From SYIM01 sp964581825 (GTDB lineage Bacteria > Pseudomonadota > Gammaproteobacteria > Burkholderiales > Burkholderiaceae_E): a stretch of 64,000 nt of DNA. Made by a program: the position numbers and the translations under genes. This document shows, in pieces, positions 34,357-42,897 of the stretch. The stretch lies in contig CAZORB010000001.1 of assembly GCA_964581825.1 (NCBI GenBank), positions 42,932 through 106,931 on the forward strand. Reading direction: 5' to 3'. Numbering within the stretch: position 1 is the first letter of the stretch; each line of letters begins with the position of its first letter. Under the pieces are notes generated by a model, which saw nothing but the letters and a program-made list of their open reading frames with translations, did not search any database and had not been told where the DNA came from.

Positions 34357-36429
34357 TCAGGCGGAAAGTCGTCGCATCAGCTCAAGCTGCGAGTGGTAAC
34401 CACGACGACGCCCACGGGGCACGCTTCTGCGGTAGCTGCCGTCAGCATCCATCAGCCAGGCGTCGGCGTTATCGCCAAGATGAACGGTGATGGCCTCGGT
34501 GACGACACGCTCTTTCAGCTTTGCGTCGCGCACGGGAAATGCCACCTCAACGCGCCGCAGCAGATTGCGATCCATCCAATCTGCCGAGGACAACCACACA
34601 GCGGGGTCGCCTGCATTGTGGAACACATAGACGCGGCTATGCTCAAGGAAGCGCCCGACCACCGAGCGCACGCGAATGTTGTCGCTTAAGCCCGGCACGC
34701 CTGGCCGCAGTGCGCAAACACCGCGCACGATCAGATCAATCTGTACACCCGCAGCACTGGCTTCGTAGAGGGCGTCAATCACCTGTTGCGACAAGAGCGC
34801 ATTGATTTTGGCTGAAATCGCGGCAGGGCGCCCCGCCTTCGCATGCTCGATTTCGCAGCGGATAGCCTCCAGCACCATCTCAAGCAGCGTAAATGGCGAC
34901 TGCGCAATGACCCTCAGCCGGCCGCGCTCGCCAAGACCGGTGAGCCTCTGAAACACCTGATGCACGTCGGCGCAGATGTCGGGCTCTGCGGTAAAGAGGC
35001 CAAAGTCTTCGTACAGCCGCGCAGTGCGTGGGTGATAGTTGCCCGTGCCCAGATGGACATAGCGGCGGAGCACCGTCTGACCGTTTCGGCTGCGTTCGCG
35101 CCGCAGCACCATGGCCATTTTGGCGTGCGTCTTATGACCCACTACGCCATACACAACATGCGCGCCAACCTCCTCGAGTCGGGCCGCCCAGTTGATGTTG
35201 GTGAGCTCATCAAATCGCGCCATCAGTTCCACCACCACCGTGACTTCTTTACCGGCACGGGCGGCCTCTATCAGCGCCTGCATCAGTGCTGAGTCATCAC
35301 CGGTTCGATACACGGTCTGTTTGATGGCGACCACATCGGGGTCGCGCGCGGCGCTGGTCAGGAAGCGCATCACCGGCGCGAACGACTCATATGGGTGATG
35401 AATCAGGATGTCCTGTTTGCGAATGGCGGCAAACAGATCACGGCCCTTCAGCGGTGCGGCAATCGGCGGCTCGAACGCCGGAAACAGGAGGTCAGGCCGA
35501 TTGGCAAGGCTGATCACCTGCTGCAGTCGTACGAGGTTCACTGGCCCTCGCGAGCGATAGCAGTCGCGCTCTCCAAGTTCAAACTCTTTCAGTAACCGTG
35601 CAATCAGGCGCTCAGGGGCATCTGCCGACACTTCCAGCCGAACCTCATCTCCGAACTGCCGCTGAAGCAACTCGCCCTGCAGCGCCTCGCGCAGATCGGT
35701 GACCTCTTCGTCATCGACGAAAAGATCGCTGTTACGCGTGAGCCTGAACTGATGCACTTCCCTCACCGCCATGCCGGGAAACAGCCGCCCTACAAAGCCC
35801 TGCACGATCGAGGTGAGCAGCATCATGCCGTGCGGGTGCCCAGAAATCTCGGGCGGCACCGGCAGTACGCGCGGCAGCGCGCGAGGCGCCTGAACAATCG
35901 CAATGCCCGCGCGGCGTCCAAATGCATCCTCGCCATCAAGTTCGACGATGAAGTTGAGGCTTTTATTCAGAATGCGCGGAAAAGGATGGGCAGGATCCAG
36001 CGCAATCGGTGTCAGCAGCGGCTCGACCTCGCGATCAAATACGTCGCTTGCCCACTGCCGTTGCGCATCGTTCCAGTCGGCCATCAGGTGAATGACGATA
36101 CCTTCAGCCACCAGCAGCGGCTTCAAGGTATCGTTTAAAAGCGTGTATTGCCGATCGACCAGCGCCCGGGCAGCGTGTGCGATCGCATCAAGACTTGCTG
36201 ACGCGACCGCGGAATCGTCACGCCCGTAGCGCGCGATCTGCTGTAACTCAGCGACGCGAATCTCAAATAGTTCATCGAGATTGTTGCTGACAATGGTGAT
36301 GTAGCGAAGCCGCTCCAGGAGTGGAACGCCTTCGTCGTCCGCCATGGCGAGTACCCGCTCGTTAAAGCGCAGGATGCCCTGCTCGCGATTAAGAAGCCTG
36401 CTGCCAGGCTCTGAAAGGGGCAGGTCCAT
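34357..36429 (-). CDS. ppk: Polyphosphate kinase 1
   Basis: The 690-residue enzyme makes polyphosphate from ATP. It has the N domain opening LLNREQGILRFNERVLAMA and the catalytic YVHLGTGNYHPRTARLYEDF with the phosphorylated histidine. It ends in the usual C-terminal phospholipase-D-like domains. I favour the ATG at 36429. An in-frame ATG at 36465 would place the start almost on the transcription start predicted from the Pho box at 36491-36508. The divergent neighbour is ppx. Confidence 0.95.
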   Translation of the reverse strand: MDLPLSEPGSRLLNREQGILRFNERVLAMADDEGVPLLERLRYITIVSNNLDELFEIRVAELQQIARYGRDDSAVASASLDAIAHAARALVDRQYTLLNDTLKPLLVAEGIVIHLMADWNDAQRQWASDVFDREVEPLLTPIALDPAHPFPRILNKSLNFIVELDGEDAFGRRAGIAIVQAPRALPRVLPVPPEISGHPHGMMLLTSIVQGFVGRLFPGMAVREVHQFRLTRNSDLFVDDEEVTDLREALQGELLQRQFGDEVRLEVSADAPERLIARLLKEFELGERDCYRSRGPVNLVRLQQVISLANRPDLLFPAFEPPIAAPLKGRDLFAAIRKQDILIHHPYESFAPVMRFLTSAARDPDVVAIKQTVYRTGDDSALMQALIEAARAGKEVTVVVELMARFDELTNINWAARLEEVGAHVVYGVVGHKTHAKMAMVLRRERSRNGQTVLRRYVHLGTGNYHPRTARLYEDFGLFTAEPDICADVHQVFQRLTGLGERGRLRVIAQSPFTLLEMVLEAIRCEIEHAKAGRPAAISAKINALLSQQVIDALYEASAAGVQIDLIVRGVCALRPGVPGLSDNIRVRSVVGRFLEHSRVYVFHNAGDPAVWLSSADWMDRNLLRRVEVAFPVRDAKLKERVVTEAITVHLGDNADAWLMDADGSYRRSVPRGRRRGYHSQLELMRRLSA

Positions 36430-36490
36430 GGTGGTATCGCCGGCGTTGGAGGCTTTTTTACCCATTGGCACGTGATGATGGTCGGCAACA

Positions 36491-36508
36491 ATGACAGTTT
36501 GATGACCA
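36491..36508 (-). promoter_or_regulatory. Pho box ahead of ppk
   Basis: Reading leftward from 36508, TGGTCATCAAACTGTCAT is two 7-base units 11 bases apart. It agrees with the PhoB consensus CTGTCATAAATCTGTCAT at 15 of 18 positions, counting A or T alike in the spacer; the second unit is exact. CATCAT, a fair -10, begins about ten bases further on. This makes ppk a likely PhoB target. Confidence 0.68.
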
Positions 36509-36520
36509 CTCGCTACGCGC

Positions 36521-36538
36521 GCGTCAACGCGCTGTCAT
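36521..36538 (+). promoter_or_regulatory. Weaker Pho-box-like site ahead of ppx
   Basis: GCGTCAA (36521-36527) and an exact CTGTCAT (36532-36538) are 11 bases apart, pointing towards ppx. The total match is about 11 of 18, much weaker than on the ppk side, and the spacer is GC-rich. CATTCT at 36552-36557 could be the -10. Confidence 0.38.
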
Positions 36539-36573
36539 ACTCGCGCCCGATCATTCTCAAGGTATCGTCGCTG

Positions 36574-38076
36574 ATGTCGGAGCCCAACCTGCTTGCTGCC
36601 ATTGATCTTGGATCGAACAGCTTTCGGCTGTTGATTGCCCGAACTGCGGGCGACGGGTCATCGCCCTCCGTTCGTGCAATCGACAGCGTCAAGCGAAGCG
36701 TGCGGCTTGCGGCAGGCCTTGATACCGACCGCTGGCTCGATGCCGACTCCAGGATGCGAGGGCTTGAAGCGCTCAGCGTTTTCAGCAATCGGCTGCGGGC
36801 TTTTGCCCCACAGGCGGTTCGCGCTGTCGCCACCAATACGCTTCGCGTTGCACGCAACGCCGCAGACTTTCTGGCGGATGCGCAAGCCGTGCTGGGGTAC
36901 CCCATCGAGGTGATCTCGGGCCAGGAAGAAGCGCGGCTGATCTGGGTAGGCGCCTCGCATGCTCTGGCCGATCAACGGCGGCGATTAGTCATTGACATTG
37001 GCGGTGGGTCAACGGAGTGCATTCTCGGCGCGGGCAGCGACCCGCTGATGCTTGATTCGATCCATGCAGGCTGCGTGAGCACAACGTTTTCGTACTTTGG
37101 CGACGGCCGTGCGGACCCGCGAAGCTTTGAGCGAGCCACCCGCCAGATCAAACAGCAATTTTCGCCGGCGGCGCGGCGCGCGCGCGCACTCGGATGGGAG
37201 CACGCGGTGGCCACCTCCGGAACCGCCAAGGCGCTGACCCAACTTGCCCGGTCGGCGTTCGGATCCCAAAGCCTCGATCGGCTGGCGCTCGAGCAAATGC
37301 GGCGGGCCCTGTTTGCTGCGTCCGTTGATGAGTCGCCGGTGTTTATGCAGGTCAAACCCGATCGCCGTTCGGTCATCGCCGGCGGGCTCGCCGTCATGAC
37401 GGCGGTGTTCGATGAATTCGGACTTGATTCGATCGATTACTGCGAGGCGGCGCTGCGCGATGGCATTCTGATCGAGTTGTGGTCCGAGCTCTCGGGGCGC
37501 GACGTGCGCGAGCAGACAGTGGGGCGGCTGGAGCATCGCTATCGGCTTGACCAGGCCCGTGGACGGTGGCTCGCCGATACCGCCTGTGCGCTCTACGATC
37601 AGGCTGCGCGCGCGGTTCGCGAGGAACGGCTGGAACGTCGCACACTGCTCGCCTGGGCAGCCAGGCTCGCCGATGCGGGCCGCATCATCAGCGAAGAAAA
37701 CCATCATCGACACGCTGCCTATATGCTTCGCAACGCCGATATGCCGGGCTTTAATGAAGCGGAACAACACGCGCTCTCAGCGCTGGTGCTCGCCCAAACC
37801 GGGGGGCTTCGTAAGCTGCGCGGCCTGATATCTGGCGAGCTCGGCTGGCTGTCAGTGCTGGCGCTGCGCCTGGCGGTCCACCTTGAGCGGCATGCGCGCG
37901 GCGATCCGTCACCGCCCCCGCTGCCGGCGCTGTTTTTCAAGCAGGGCCTTGCGCGTATCGAGATCGACCGGCAATGGCTTGCCTCGCACCCCGAGGCTCG
38001 CGATGCGCTCCTCGAAGAATCCGAGCGCTGGATCGATCAGCGTCTGCTCGCGGAATTCGAAGTGCGCGAGCTCTAG
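36574..38076 (+). CDS. ppx: Exopolyphosphatase (Ppx/GppA family)
   Basis: From the ATG at 36574 the protein has 500 residues. It shows the ASKHA nucleotide-fold motifs LAAIDLGSNSFRLLIAR and LVIDIGGGSTECIL, and a C-terminal HD-like helical domain. It hydrolyses terminal phosphates from polyphosphate, or alternatively converts pppGpp to ppGpp, since the two activities share this family. It is divergent from ppk, so synthesis and breakdown of polyphosphate share one regulatory region. Confidence 0.92.
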   Translation: MSEPNLLAAIDLGSNSFRLLIARTAGDGSSPSVRAIDSVKRSVRLAAGLDTDRWLDADSRMRGLEALSVFSNRLRAFAPQAVRAVATNTLRVARNAADFLADAQAVLGYPIEVISGQEEARLIWVGASHALADQRRRLVIDIGGGSTECILGAGSDPLMLDSIHAGCVSTTFSYFGDGRADPRSFERATRQIKQQFSPAARRARALGWEHAVATSGTAKALTQLARSAFGSQSLDRLALEQMRRALFAASVDESPVFMQVKPDRRSVIAGGLAVMTAVFDEFGLDSIDYCEAALRDGILIELWSELSGRDVREQTVGRLEHRYRLDQARGRWLADTACALYDQAARAVREERLERRTLLAWAARLADAGRIISEENHHRHAAYMLRNADMPGFNEAEQHALSALVLAQTGGLRKLRGLISGELGWLSVLALRLAVHLERHARGDPSPPPLPALFFKQGLARIEIDRQWLASHPEARDALLEESERWIDQRLLAEFEVREL

Positions 38077-38113
38077 CCACCCACGGCGACACAACCACGC
38101 GCCAGTCACCGCG

Positions 38114-38602
38114 TCAGGCCAGATCTGGCCCGATGGCGGCGCGCAGAAACACGGGCGACTCATGATCGGAGGCCCGACTCACCAGCCATACCAGACTGCC
38201 CTTTCTGACCGTCCAGCGCTGGGGCGCCTGCGCTGCGCCCAGCGCGAGGCTGAATGCCTCGCCGAGCGACGGCTGGTGCCCCACGATCAACACATGGCGA
38301 TGCCTGCCTTCGCTTGCCTCGTGGCCCGGCCAACCTGCCACCTCCAGCACGTCAGCGCCCGAGGCTCCTGGCAACAGCCGTTCATCGAGCCGGACCTTCA
38401 GCGCGAGCGCATCGGCGGTTTCGCGGGCGCGCGGCGCGGGGCTGCTGAGAACCAGGCAGCGTTCAGGAAGCCTTGACTGAAGCCAGCGAGCGACTCTCGC
38501 GGCCTGACGACGTCCACGATCAGTCAGGTGCCGATCAAGATCGGCCTGCGGATCAGCGACCGAATCGCCAGCATCCGCATGTCGCCACAAAATCAGTTCC
38601 AT
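38114..38602 (-). CDS. sixA: Phosphohistidine phosphatase SixA
   Basis: The 162-residue histidine-phosphatase protein begins MELILWRHADAGD, with the catalytic Arg-His pair at residues 7-8. A second family motif, VLIVGHQPSLGEA, carries the other histidine. SixA removes phosphate from phosphohistidines, and in E. coli it acts on NPr of the nitrogen PTS, which would link it to the ptsN/hprK genes seen earlier. An in-frame ATG at 38623 would add seven residues. Confidence 0.88.
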   Translation of the reverse strand: MELILWRHADAGDSVADPQADLDRHLTDRGRRQAARVARWLQSRLPERCLVLSSPAPRARETADALALKVRLDERLLPGASGADVLEVAGWPGHEASEGRHRHVLIVGHQPSLGEAFSLALGAAQAPQRWTVRKGSLVWLVSRASDHESPVFLRAAIGPDLA

Positions 38603-38649
38603 TCCCGCGCAGGCCTGCGTCATAAAACGAGTAACGTCGCGCGCGAAGA

Positions 38650-38910
38650 TTACGGTTTCGTGACATCACGCTGTAGCCAAACATATTTGGCCATCAGCTG
38701 GTCATGCGTTTCGTGCCAGTCGGGGTTGAACGGAATGCAGGCAACCGGGCAAACCTGCTGACACTGCGGCTCATCAAAATGCCCCACACATTCGGTGCAG
38801 CGCTTCGGATCAATCTGATAGATCTCGGCACCCATCGAAATGGCGCCGTTCGGGCACTCGGGCTCGCAGACATCGCAATTGATGCACTCGTCAGTGATCA
38901 TCAGTGCCAT
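38650..38910 (-). CDS. YfhL family 4Fe-4S dicluster ferredoxin
   Basis: The 86-residue protein starts MALMITDECINCDVCEPECP. It has one CX2CX2CX3CP cluster motif near the N-terminus and a second (CTECVGHFDEPQCQQVCP) with the long insert between its second and third cysteines. That insert marks the Allochromatium/YfhL type of low-potential ferredoxin, an electron carrier in the cytoplasm. The usual partner gene in this group is coaD, 19 bases upstream on the same strand. Confidence 0.93.
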   Translation of the reverse strand: MALMITDECINCDVCEPECPNGAISMGAEIYQIDPKRCTECVGHFDEPQCQQVCPVACIPFNPDWHETHDQLMAKYVWLQRDVTKP

Positions 38911-38929
38911 GGTGAGCGCCCGCCATCGA

Positions 38930-39430
38930 TCACGGTTTCGGCGCGCGGCCCAGCGCGGCGAGCTTGCGCGCAATCCATGCCTGGACTGGTGGCGCAACAA
39001 AGCGACTGATATCGCCGCCCATCAGCGCAATTTCGCGCACCAGCGTGCCCGACACGAACATCTGCCCTTCAGTGGGCACCATGAACAGGGTTTCGCAATC
39101 GGCCATCATCTGGCGGTTCATGCCGGCCATCTGAAATTCATAGTCAAAGTCGCTGACGCTGCGCACGCCGCGAAGCACCACCCGCGCGCGGTGCTCCTTC
39201 AGGAAATTGACCAGCAATCCGGAGAAGCCCGTGATCTGGACATTGGGACAATCGGCGAGCGCCTCGCGCGCAATGTCGATCCGCTCTTCAACGCTGAAGA
39301 TCGGGTTCTTGCCTCGACTTGCTGCAATGCCTACCACCACCGATTCGAACAGGGTCGCACCCCGCCGGATGATGTCCTCATGACCGCGGGTAAGTGGATC
39401 GAATGTTCCTGGGTAAACAGCTCTGACCAT
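38930..39430 (-). CDS. coaD: Phosphopantetheine adenylyltransferase
   Basis: A 166-residue nucleotidyltransferase that makes dephospho-CoA from phosphopantetheine and ATP. It has VYPGTFDPLTRGHEDIIRR (TxGH catalytic motif) at the N-terminus, the RGVRSVSDFDYEFQMAGMNR segment, and VSGTLVREIALMGGD near the C-terminus. It lies between rsmD and the ferredoxin gene, an order common in proteobacteria. Confidence 0.96.
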   Translation of the reverse strand: MVRAVYPGTFDPLTRGHEDIIRRGATLFESVVVGIAASRGKNPIFSVEERIDIAREALADCPNVQITGFSGLLVNFLKEHRARVVLRGVRSVSDFDYEFQMAGMNRQMMADCETLFMVPTEGQMFVSGTLVREIALMGGDISRFVAPPVQAWIARKLAALGRAPKP

Positions 39431-39444
39431 GACAGGGTTCCTCG

Positions 39445-40086
39445 TCAGCCAATACTGGCCCGGCGCAGCAGATGATAATGGACCTGGCCCGCGCGTCCGG
39501 CGCGCTCAATCTGCCATGGCTGCGGCACAGGGTTAAACGCACGATCGGATTCCACGTAGATCAAACCCGCATCGGCGACACAGGCTTCGATCTCTGGCCA
39601 CAGGCGCGTCACCCAATTTTCTGAGAACGGTGGGTCAAGAAACACCAGATCAAAGCGGGGCTCATTGCGTGCCGTCAAATCGCTGAGCGCGCGCTGCGCA
39701 TCGGCTTCAATCAGTTCCACGCGCTCGCCCGCCGCCAGTTTCGATAGCGCCTGCGCAATCAGGCGGGATGCAGCCCGATCGCGCTCAACCAGGACAACGC
39801 GCGCCGCGCCGCGCGACGCAGCCTCCAGGCCCAACGCACCGCTTCCTGCAAACAGATCCAGGCAATGCCAGCCTTCAAGCGACTGTCCGAGCCAGTTAAA
39901 CAAGGTCTCCCGAACGCGGTCGGGGGTGGGCCGAAGCCCGGGTACCGCGGGCACCTGAAGCGGCGTTCGTTTCCACTGTCCACCGATGATTCGCACTCGC
40001 CCCGGCGCTGCGGGCTGCGAAGGCCCACCCGATCCCTGGGGCGCGACCTTGGCCGGACGGGCCAAACGGTTCGAGGTTTTTGGCAC
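39445..40086 (-). CDS. rsmD: 16S rRNA (guanine(966)-N(2))-methyltransferase
   Basis: The 213-residue protein has an N-terminal basic tail, then VRIIGGQWKRTPLQVP and LRPTPDRVRETLFNWL. The SAM motif LDLFAGSGALGLEAASRGA and the catalytic LDPPF follow, a full RsmD pattern. It methylates G966 of 16S rRNA. Its start lies seven bases after the stop of the M16 gene upstream. Confidence 0.94.
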   Translation of the reverse strand: MPKTSNRLARPAKVAPQGSGGPSQPAAPGRVRIIGGQWKRTPLQVPAVPGLRPTPDRVRETLFNWLGQSLEGWHCLDLFAGSGALGLEAASRGAARVVLVERDRAASRLIAQALSKLAAGERVELIEADAQRALSDLTARNEPRFDLVFLDPPFSENWVTRLWPEIEACVADAGLIYVESDRAFNPVPQPWQIERAGRAGQVHYHLLRRASIG

Positions 40087-40093
40087 CTGGCTC

Positions 40094-41452
40094 TCAGCGG
40101 CCAGGCGAAGAACCCGCTGGCGGCGCGCCCACCACCACCGTCACCAGCGCGTCGGGCCGGATTCGACGAGCAAAGGCCGAACGCACGTCTTCGAGACTGA
40201 CCGCCTCGACACGCTGGGTCCAGCGCTCAAGCCAGTCAAGCGGCAGGCCGTAAAAGCCGATGGCCGAGAGCTGGGCCAGGATCTTGGCGTTCGAGTCGAT
40301 TCGCAGCGCAAAGCCGCCAACCAGATTGGACTTGGCCGCTGCAAGCTCTTCGGCGCTAGGGCCATCGCGAACAAATCGCTCGATGACCTCGCGCACCACA
40401 CCGACCGCCTGATCGGCCTGATCTTTTCGAGTCTGCAGGCCCACCGTAAAGGGCCCCGGCTGCACCTGCGGCGAGAAATACGAAGAGACGCTGTAGACCA
40501 GCCCGCGCTTCTCCCGGACCTCGCCATACAGGCGCGACACAAAACCGCCTCCGCCCAGCACATAGTTACCGACAGTGAGCGCAAAAAAATCCGGGTCGCC
40601 GCGCGCAATTCCGCGAAGGCCCATCAGGATATGACTCTGCGAGGCCGGGTGTTCGAGGCGTCGCTCGAGTTGCTGAGGCAGGGCACCCATCGCGGCCAGT
40701 GGCGGCGATGCAATGCCAGCGGGCAGCCCACGCGTGAGTTCCTCCGCGATCGCGGCGGCCCGCTCGCGGGGCACCGCGCCGATCATTGAAATGACCGCTC
40801 GACGCGCCGCATAGTGGTCGGTATGAAACTGCACCAGATCGTCGCGAGTCATTGCTGAAATAGTGTCGGGATCTGCGTGGCGGCCATAGGGATGGTCTGC
40901 GTACAGCAGCGAATCAAAATTACGACGCACAATCGTCTCAGGCCGTACCGCCGATTCGCGCAGGCTCGCGATCACACGAGCCTTCTCGCGTTCAAGTACC
41001 GGCTGTGGAAAGCTTGGCTGCGCAAGCAGGCGCGCCAGCAGGGCTACCGATTGCGACAGCTGCGGCTCGCTCGTAAGGCTGCGAAGCGACACGGATGCGC
41101 TGTCATCGCCCGCGCCACCGCCCCGAATCGCACCGGCGAGCGCGAACCGTTCGGCGATCGCTGCCTCATCGAGCTCGGCCGAACCTTTGGCAAGCAGTGC
41201 GTTGACCATCGAGGCAAGCCCCTGTCGATCGCGCGGCGACAGACGGTCACCCGCATCGAAGTCAATCTGCAGATCGAGCATCGGGATGGCATTGGCGCGC
41301 ACGAACAGCACCCGCGTGCCGCTGGTGGTGGTCCACGACTCAATGGGCAACACCGCCCAGGCGGGCAGCGCCGCGAGCAAAGCGCAGAGCGCCGCCCATG
41401 CCCGCAGCCACGATGAAGCGAGCCGCCCAGACTGCTTGAAATGAAAACGCAT
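40094..41452 (-). CDS. M16 family peptidase-like protein lacking the zinc motif
   Basis: The 452-residue protein has a signal peptide (LASSWLRAWAALCALLAALPAWA, in two hydrophobic stretches, residues ~10-32) and the M16 beta-alpha core. The HxxEH zinc site of active members is absent; the equivalent stretch reads GLASMVNALLAKGS. The C-terminal half keeps the Arg/Tyr-containing region GLVYSVSSYFSPQVQPGPF. It is almost certainly the non-catalytic partner of the M16 protein encoded two bases upstream, as in alpha/beta processing-type heterodimers. Confidence 0.88.
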   Translation of the reverse strand: MRFHFKQSGRLASSWLRAWAALCALLAALPAWAVLPIESWTTTSGTRVLFVRANAIPMLDLQIDFDAGDRLSPRDRQGLASMVNALLAKGSAELDEAAIAERFALAGAIRGGGAGDDSASVSLRSLTSEPQLSQSVALLARLLAQPSFPQPVLEREKARVIASLRESAVRPETIVRRNFDSLLYADHPYGRHADPDTISAMTRDDLVQFHTDHYAARRAVISMIGAVPRERAAAIAEELTRGLPAGIASPPLAAMGALPQQLERRLEHPASQSHILMGLRGIARGDPDFFALTVGNYVLGGGGFVSRLYGEVREKRGLVYSVSSYFSPQVQPGPFTVGLQTRKDQADQAVGVVREVIERFVRDGPSAEELAAAKSNLVGGFALRIDSNAKILAQLSAIGFYGLPLDWLERWTQRVEAVSLEDVRSAFARRIRPDALVTVVVGAPPAGSSPGR

Positions 41453-41454
41453 GA

Positions 41455-42858
41455 TCAGTGCCGCCCGGAAAAACCACGTTGCGCCGGACGCGCACCCGAC
41501 AGCGGCTGCGGATCGAGCGTCACCACGGTGAGTGCATCATCGCCAAAGTAGCGGGCCGCGACCGCTTTCACATCATCGCTCGTCACTGCGCGTACGCGCT
41601 CGAGCAACCGATCGGCATCCGCGTGCGACAGGCCGGACATCTCGAGGCCAGCCAGTTCCATTGCCTGCGACATCAACGAGTCACGCTGATACACACGCGA
41701 GGCCACGTAGCCGATCCGGATTCTTTCCAGCTCACGCTCGTCGACCCCGTCAGCCGCAACGCGGGCAATCTGCTCACGCAAGGCCTTCTGAACCTCCGCC
41801 ACGGTGCGCCCGGCAGCCGGAACGCCACTGAGCGTAAACAGCCCTGGGCCACGACCGGTGAGGCCATAGCCCGCACCGGCGCTGTCGGCGATCCGCTGTT
41901 GTCGCACTAACTCCCGCGTGAAGCGGCCATTCTCGTCGCCAGCCAGCACTTCGGACAGCATTTCGAGCGCATAGGGCTCGATGCTGCCGTCGATCCGCTC
42001 TAGCCTGGGCACACGGAATCCCATCAGCAGGAAAGCGGTTTCGGCGGGTGCCTTGACCACCGCGGTGCGCAGACCCATCTGCTGCGGCTCATCCTGGGGC
42101 TTTCTTGCAGGCAGGGCGCGAGGCACGATCCCACCGTAGTGCCGCTCGGCAAGCGCAAAGACATCGGCAGCCGATACATCGCCCACCACCACCAGGGTCG
42201 CGTTGCCTGGCGCATACCAGGTGCGGTACCACTCCTCGAGATCGGGCACGGTCATGGACTGCAGATCACTCATCCAGCCGATGACCGGCTGGCGATAGGG
42301 CGAGGCGCTAAACGCCACGGCCATCAACTGCTCGAAGACCCGGGCGCGGGCACGGTCCTCGGTGCGCAGCCGGCGCTCTTCGATGACCACCTCGCGCTCG
42401 GTGGCAAAGGCCTCGGCGGACAGCACCAGGTTTGTCATGCGATCCGCCTCGAGCGCCATCACCTCGGACAGGCGTTTGGAGGGAATCTGCTGAAAGTATC
42501 CGGTGTAGTCGCGGGTGGTGAAGGCGTTTTCACGACCACCCATCGCTGCGACTCGGCGGGAAAACTCCCCTGACGGGACCGTCCGCGTTCCCTTGAACAT
42601 CATGTGCTCGAGCGCGTGTGCGACACCGGTTCGGCCGTTGACTTCATCGACCGACCCCGCTCGATAAGCAATCAGATGCACCACCGTCGGGGCGCGCCGA
42701 TCTTCCTTCACCAGGACTTTCAGCCCGTTGGCGAGGACGCGCTCCTGGGCAAGCTCACCAGACGCATGGGCGAGACCCGGCCAAGCGAGCCCGACTGCAA
42801 CAACGAGACCGAATATGGCCTGCAGCACGCGGGGAAAGTTCAGCGGTGATGAATTCAC
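41455..42858 (-). CDS. M16 family zinc peptidase, catalytic subunit, exported
   Basis: The 467-residue protein has an N-terminal signal sequence ending near AHA (residue ~32). The inverted zinc motif is HALEH at 81-85, in GVAHALEHMMFKGT, and the downstream Glu is in the EVVIEERR segment. It should cut peptides in the periplasm. The companion gene lacks the zinc motif. The start is 39 bases from the divergent ftsY start. Confidence 0.92.
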   Translation of the reverse strand: MNSSPLNFPRVLQAIFGLVVAVGLAWPGLAHASGELAQERVLANGLKVLVKEDRRAPTVVHLIAYRAGSVDEVNGRTGVAHALEHMMFKGTRTVPSGEFSRRVAAMGGRENAFTTRDYTGYFQQIPSKRLSEVMALEADRMTNLVLSAEAFATEREVVIEERRLRTEDRARARVFEQLMAVAFSASPYRQPVIGWMSDLQSMTVPDLEEWYRTWYAPGNATLVVVGDVSAADVFALAERHYGGIVPRALPARKPQDEPQQMGLRTAVVKAPAETAFLLMGFRVPRLERIDGSIEPYALEMLSEVLAGDENGRFTRELVRQQRIADSAGAGYGLTGRGPGLFTLSGVPAAGRTVAEVQKALREQIARVAADGVDERELERIRIGYVASRVYQRDSLMSQAMELAGLEMSGLSHADADRLLERVRAVTSDDVKAVAARYFGDDALTVVTLDPQPLSGARPAQRGFSGRH

Positions 42859-42897
42859 GGGTGGGGGCGGGGCTAGAATGGAGGATTGAGTGTAGCT

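Noticed and set aside
38117..38130. Perfect palindrome GGCCAGATCTGGCC near the sixA stop
   Set aside because: It lies within the coding end of sixA, has no T-run and no second copy that I noticed, so it is probably chance in GC-rich sequence.
39986..40789. A 267-codon plus-strand frame across rsmD and the M16 gene
   Set aside because: It crosses the ends of two real minus-strand genes and matches nothing.
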